A DNA stretch of 7,881 nucleotides from an uncultured Pseudorhodoferax sp. (lineage in GTDB: Bacteria > Pseudomonadota > Gammaproteobacteria > Burkholderiales > Burkholderiaceae): positions 1 through 7,881 of the forward strand of contig CAJYRH010000513.1 in the NCBI GenBank assembly GCA_913776795.1. The letters are read 5' to 3'. A program made the position numbers and the translations under genes. The notes beneath the pieces are model-generated. The model was not told the DNA's origin, did not search any database, and worked only from the letters and a program-made list of their open reading frames with translations. Positions within the stretch are counted from its first letter, which is position 1; each line of letters starts with the position of its first letter. Positions 5,877-7,881 of this stretch are shown here, in pieces.

Positions 5877-6800
5877 GCGTTCGGCGTCCCGCAGCCGCTT
5901 GATCTCGTCATGGTTGCGCTGCGCGCCGTCCATCTGGCGCCGGACAAGTGCGCGCACGTCGTTCGGCAGGGGCTGCTCCAACACCTTGCGGTAGCGGGCC
6001 AGTGCTGCATCTTCGCCGCGCTCGCACTCTTCCAGCATGTCCAGGTCGCTCAAGGCGCCCACGCTGCCGCGCGCGCTAACCCAGCCGCGGTGCAAGGCAC
6101 CTGTGGCGCTGCCGCGGTCGTTGGCCTCGCCGCCCAGGCCACCGATGGCGGCGACGAGTTCCTCGGCCCCACGCGCACAGGCCTGCGCCCGGTCGCGCAG
6201 CAGGCTGGCCAGCGTCGGCGTGCGGGTGTGCTCCGCGGCCTCCCGGAAGCCCTTTTCGCCATCGCGGCAGGTCTTGAGGAGGTCATCCAGCCCTTCGAGC
6301 ACGTCATCGCGGTCGAACTCCTGCGCCGCCACGCTGCCCTGGACGCGGTCCCAGGCGGCTTGCGTGGCCGGTCGGGCCTGCTGCCAGTCCAGCGACGAAG
6401 CCCCGCGCTTGCTCTCCCAGTCACGCGCCAGGTCCGGCTCTGCATCTTCGAAAGATCCAGGGTAGGCCATGGTGGCCCCCCAACCATAGGCGTAGGCGGG
6501 GCCGTAGTCGTCGTAGCTGCGGCCCGCCTCGTAGTAGGGTTCGCGCGTGTAGCTCTCGCGCCAGTAGGCCTCTTCCAGCGTCGGGTTGATGCGCTCGGCA
6601 GTGGCCTTACCAGCCAAGCCACCCACAAGCGCCCCAGCCACCAGGCCGACCGCGGCGCCGATCGGCCCGCCGATGGCGCCGATGGCAGCACCGGCGACGC
6701 CGCCTCCGGTGGCCCCTACCCCGGTGCCGACCGGGTGCGCACCGGGCGCCTGTGTGATGGGATCGAGGTTGCGCAGTTCGCGCTCGTCGGCTGCTGCCAT
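5862..6800 (-). CDS. Glycine-zipper protein with C-terminal ferritin-like DUF2383 (PA2169-type) domain
   Basis: A 312-residue protein of unknown function made of three parts. Residues 24-68 are a glycine zipper, a run of small residues with regularly spaced Gly that can form a membrane hairpin; there is no signal peptide. Residues 76-150 are a conserved-looking linker with YWRESY (79-84), REPYYEAG (86-93), DDYGPAY (97-103) and a Trp-rich tail (SLDWQQARPA, 136-145) familiar from uncharacterised beta-proteobacterial stress-type proteins. Residues about 166-306 match the PA2169-type four-helix bundle (DUF2383), with DGEKGFREAAEH (180-191), GALHRGW (234-240), ECERGEDAA (258-266) and a final helix with RNHDEI (295-300). 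Glu182, Glu214, Glu260/Glu263 and His297 are candidate ferritin-like metal ligands, but metal binding is inferred. The start is fixed by AAGGAG seven bases upstream. It lies 136 bases downstream of the hydrolase gene on the same strand. A stress or metal-related role is only a guess. Confidence 0.85.
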   Translation of the reverse strand: MAAADERELRNLDPITQAPGAHPVGTGVGATGGGVAGAAIGAIGGPIGAAVGLVAGALVGGLAGKATAERINPTLEEAYWRESYTREPYYEAGRSYDDYGPAYAYGWGATMAYPGSFEDAEPDLARDWESKRGASSLDWQQARPATQAAWDRVQGSVAAQEFDRDDVLEGLDDLLKTCRDGEKGFREAAEHTRTPTLASLLRDRAQACARGAEELVAAIGGLGGEANDRGSATGALHRGWVSARGSVGALSDLDMLEECERGEDAALARYRKVLEQPLPNDVRALVRRQMDGAQRNHDEIKRLRDAERARKA

Positions 6801-6807
6801 GTGGGTG

Positions 6808-6813
6808 CTCCTT
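6808..6813 (-). promoter_or_regulatory. Strong ribosome binding site of the glycine-zipper/DUF2383 gene
   Basis: AAGGAG on the minus strand stands seven bases before the ATG at 6800. It is the best Shine-Dalgarno match in the window, fixes the start, and suggests efficient translation. Confidence 0.8.
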
Positions 6814-6829
6814 CGCTCGGTTGAACAAG

Positions 6830-6846
6830 GTCCCGCGTCGCGGGAC
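6830..6846 (-). promoter_or_regulatory. 17-bp perfect inverted repeat upstream of the glycine-zipper/DUF2383 gene
   Basis: GTCCCGCG and CGCGGGAC flank a single central base. The repeat ends 29 bases before the start codon, just before the ribosome binding site, and follows a CAAT-containing stretch on the minus strand (TGCAAT, 6849-6854). It could be a repressor operator over the transcription start, or a 7-bp RNA hairpin with a three-base loop in the leader. No T-run follows, so it is a poor terminator. Confidence 0.5.
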
Positions 6847-6909
6847 GATTGCACATGATCGAGTTGCCACAGCCCGTGCCGCGTCGTCCCGGCCCGATGG
6901 CGGCCGTAG

Positions 6910-6922
6910 GCGCGGGCCGCGC
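6910..6922 (-). other. GC-only inverted repeat just after the hydrolase gene
   Basis: GCGCGG-G-CCGCGC is a 6+1+6 perfect inverted repeat starting 14 bases beyond the hydrolase stop codon. It could stall or protect the 3' end of that transcript, but it lacks a T-run and the sequence is low in complexity. Confidence 0.3.
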
Positions 6923-6936
6923 ACCGGTACCTGGGG

Positions 6937-7836
6937 TCAGGCCACGCCCTTGTCCTTGAACCAGGCGAGCGCGCGCTTCCAGCCGTCCTCGGCCGACGCC
7001 TGACGGAAGCTGGGCCGGTAGTCCGCATGGAAAGCATGCGGCGCATCCGGATAGACCACGAACTCCGAGGCCTTGGCGGCCGCACTGCCCTGCGCGAGCG
7101 CCGCCTTCATCTTTTCGACCGTCGCCAGCGGGATGCCGGTGTCTGCACCACCGTACAGCCCCAGGACGGGACCATGCAGCTGGCCCGCCACATCCACCGG
7201 GTGGCGCGGCGTGAGCTCGCCAGCGTTGCCGACGAGCCGGCCATACCAAGCGACGCCGGCTTTCACCGCAGGGTTGTGTGCGCTGTACAGCCAGGTGATG
7301 CGGCCGCCCCAGCAAAAGCCCGTGATGCCGAGCCTGGACACATCGCCACCGTTGGCCCCGGCCCATGCAAGGGCGCCGTCCAGGTCGGCCATGACCTGCG
7401 CGTCGGGGACCTTGGAAACGAGCTCGGCCTGCAACCTGGCGATCTCCGCGTACTGCCTGGGGTCACCCTGTCGCGCATACAGTTCGGGCGCAATGGCCAG
7501 GTAGCCGGCCCTGGCAAAGCGGCGCGCCGTGTCGGCGATGTATTCGTGCACGCCGAAGATCTCCTGGATGACGAGCACCACGGGCAGGCCTGTCCTGCCG
7601 GCCGGCGCCGCCCGGTAGGCCGGCACCTTGAAGCCGTTGACCTCGAAACCGACCTCGCCGGCCGTCAGGCCCTCGGCCGAGGTCCTGATAGCGGTCTGCG
7701 CCAGCGTCGGTAGTGCACTGGCGGCGTACCCCACGCCCAGCGCAGCCTTGAGCGCCGTCCGGCGCGACGCGCCATCCGCGGTGCTGCGGCCCGGCAGCAG
7801 GGCATCGAAATCCGCCTTGAGATCGTCACGAAGCAT
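6937..7836 (-). CDS. Tat-exported dienelactone-hydrolase-family alpha/beta hydrolase
   Basis: A 299-residue member of the dienelactone hydrolase family (carboxymethylenebutenolidase-like), which cleaves lactone or ester bonds through a Cys-Asp-His triad. Seen: nucleophile Cys175 in GFCWGG (173-178), Asp232 in GGADTG, His267 in APHAFH, and Glu92 in QEIFG, the residue that tunes the cysteine in classical enzymes. The N-terminus holds a twin-arginine signal: SRRTALK at 24-30, a mild hydrophobic stretch to about residue 45, and a likely cut near Ala46 (TLAQT). The mature enzyme is therefore probably periplasmic, unlike the cytoplasmic chlorocatechol-pathway enzyme, and a general hydrolytic role is as likely as aromatic degradation. 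The start at 7836 is supported by GGAG seven bases upstream; the frame upstream of it is non-homologous leader. No catechol dioxygenase or other aromatic-cleavage gene is adjacent. Confidence 0.92.
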   Translation of the reverse strand: MLRDDLKADFDALLPGRSTADGASRRTALKAALGVGYAASALPTLAQTAIRTSAEGLTAGEVGFEVNGFKVPAYRAAPAGRTGLPVVLVIQEIFGVHEYIADTARRFARAGYLAIAPELYARQGDPRQYAEIARLQAELVSKVPDAQVMADLDGALAWAGANGGDVSRLGITGFCWGGRITWLYSAHNPAVKAGVAWYGRLVGNAGELTPRHPVDVAGQLHGPVLGLYGGADTGIPLATVEKMKAALAQGSAAAKASEFVVYPDAPHAFHADYRPSFRQASAEDGWKRALAWFKDKGVA

Positions 7837-7873
7837 TCGAGAACTCCAGAAAGTGGTGGGACGGGAGGCGCGC

Positions 7874-7879
7874 ATTGTG
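7874..7879 (-). promoter_or_regulatory. Candidate -10 element of the hydrolase gene
   Basis: On the minus strand CACAAT lies 37 bases before the ATG at 7836, in the context GCCACAATGCGCGCC. The expected transcript start is near 7867. The -35 region lies outside the window, so only half of the promoter can be judged. Confidence 0.4.
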
Positions 7880-7881
7880 GC

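Noticed and set aside
6601..6735. Repetitive-looking GCC/GGC-rich stretch resembling a DNA repeat
   Set aside because: It encodes the glycine zipper of the minus-strand protein; codon-level Gly/Ala periodicity explains the repetition, and no tandem DNA unit is preserved.

Overview
The window is a GC-rich stretch of bacterial chromosome, probably from a beta-proteobacterium of the order Burkholderiales and most likely the family Comamonadaceae (Variovorax/Acidovorax/Ramlibacter-like). The evidence is the xseB-ispA-dxs gene order, strong G/C preference at third codon positions, recurring ACAAT-type -10 elements, and protein sequences that read like that family from memory. No database search was possible. 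It looks like ordinary core and semi-core chromosome. I see no insertion sequence, phage gene, CRISPR array, tRNA or rRNA.

Left part, minus strand (1-2463): xseB (exonuclease VII small subunit), ispA (farnesyl diphosphate synthase) and the N-terminal two thirds of dxs (1-deoxyxylulose-5-phosphate synthase, cut by the window edge). They form one tight operon. xseB and ispA overlap by an ATGA, and ispA and dxs are 22 bases apart. dxs is the entry step of the MEP pathway, and ispA joins its C5 products into the C15 precursor of quinone side chains and undecaprenyl phosphate.

Middle, plus strand (2464-5846): a 260-base divergent intergenic region holds promoter candidates for both directions and several small inverted repeats. 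It leads into a Rieske [2Fe-2S] ring-hydroxylating oxygenase alpha subunit that ends at a clear intrinsic terminator. Then come a ten-helix EamA/DMT-family transporter and a two-domain rhodanese-type sulfurtransferase with a mercaptopyruvate-type active loop. The last two genes are 43 bases apart, and a hairpin lies across the transporter stop codon.

Right part, minus strand (5862-7836): a Tat-exported dienelactone-hydrolase-family protein lies upstream of a composite protein. The latter joins an N-terminal glycine zipper, a Tyr/Trp-rich linker and a C-terminal ferritin-like DUF2383 (PA2169-type) four-helix domain. This block converges on the sulfurtransferase gene with only 15 bases between the stop codons, across an imperfect dyad.

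Functionally, the left operon is housekeeping isoprenoid and DNA-repair machinery. The other genes are accessory redox, sulfur, transport and stress functions whose substrates the sequence does not reveal. The least-described items are the glycine-zipper/DUF2383 fusion with a 17-bp perfect dyad in front of it, and the solitary Rieske oxygenase divergent from the isoprenoid operon. No clearly new multi-gene system is evident.
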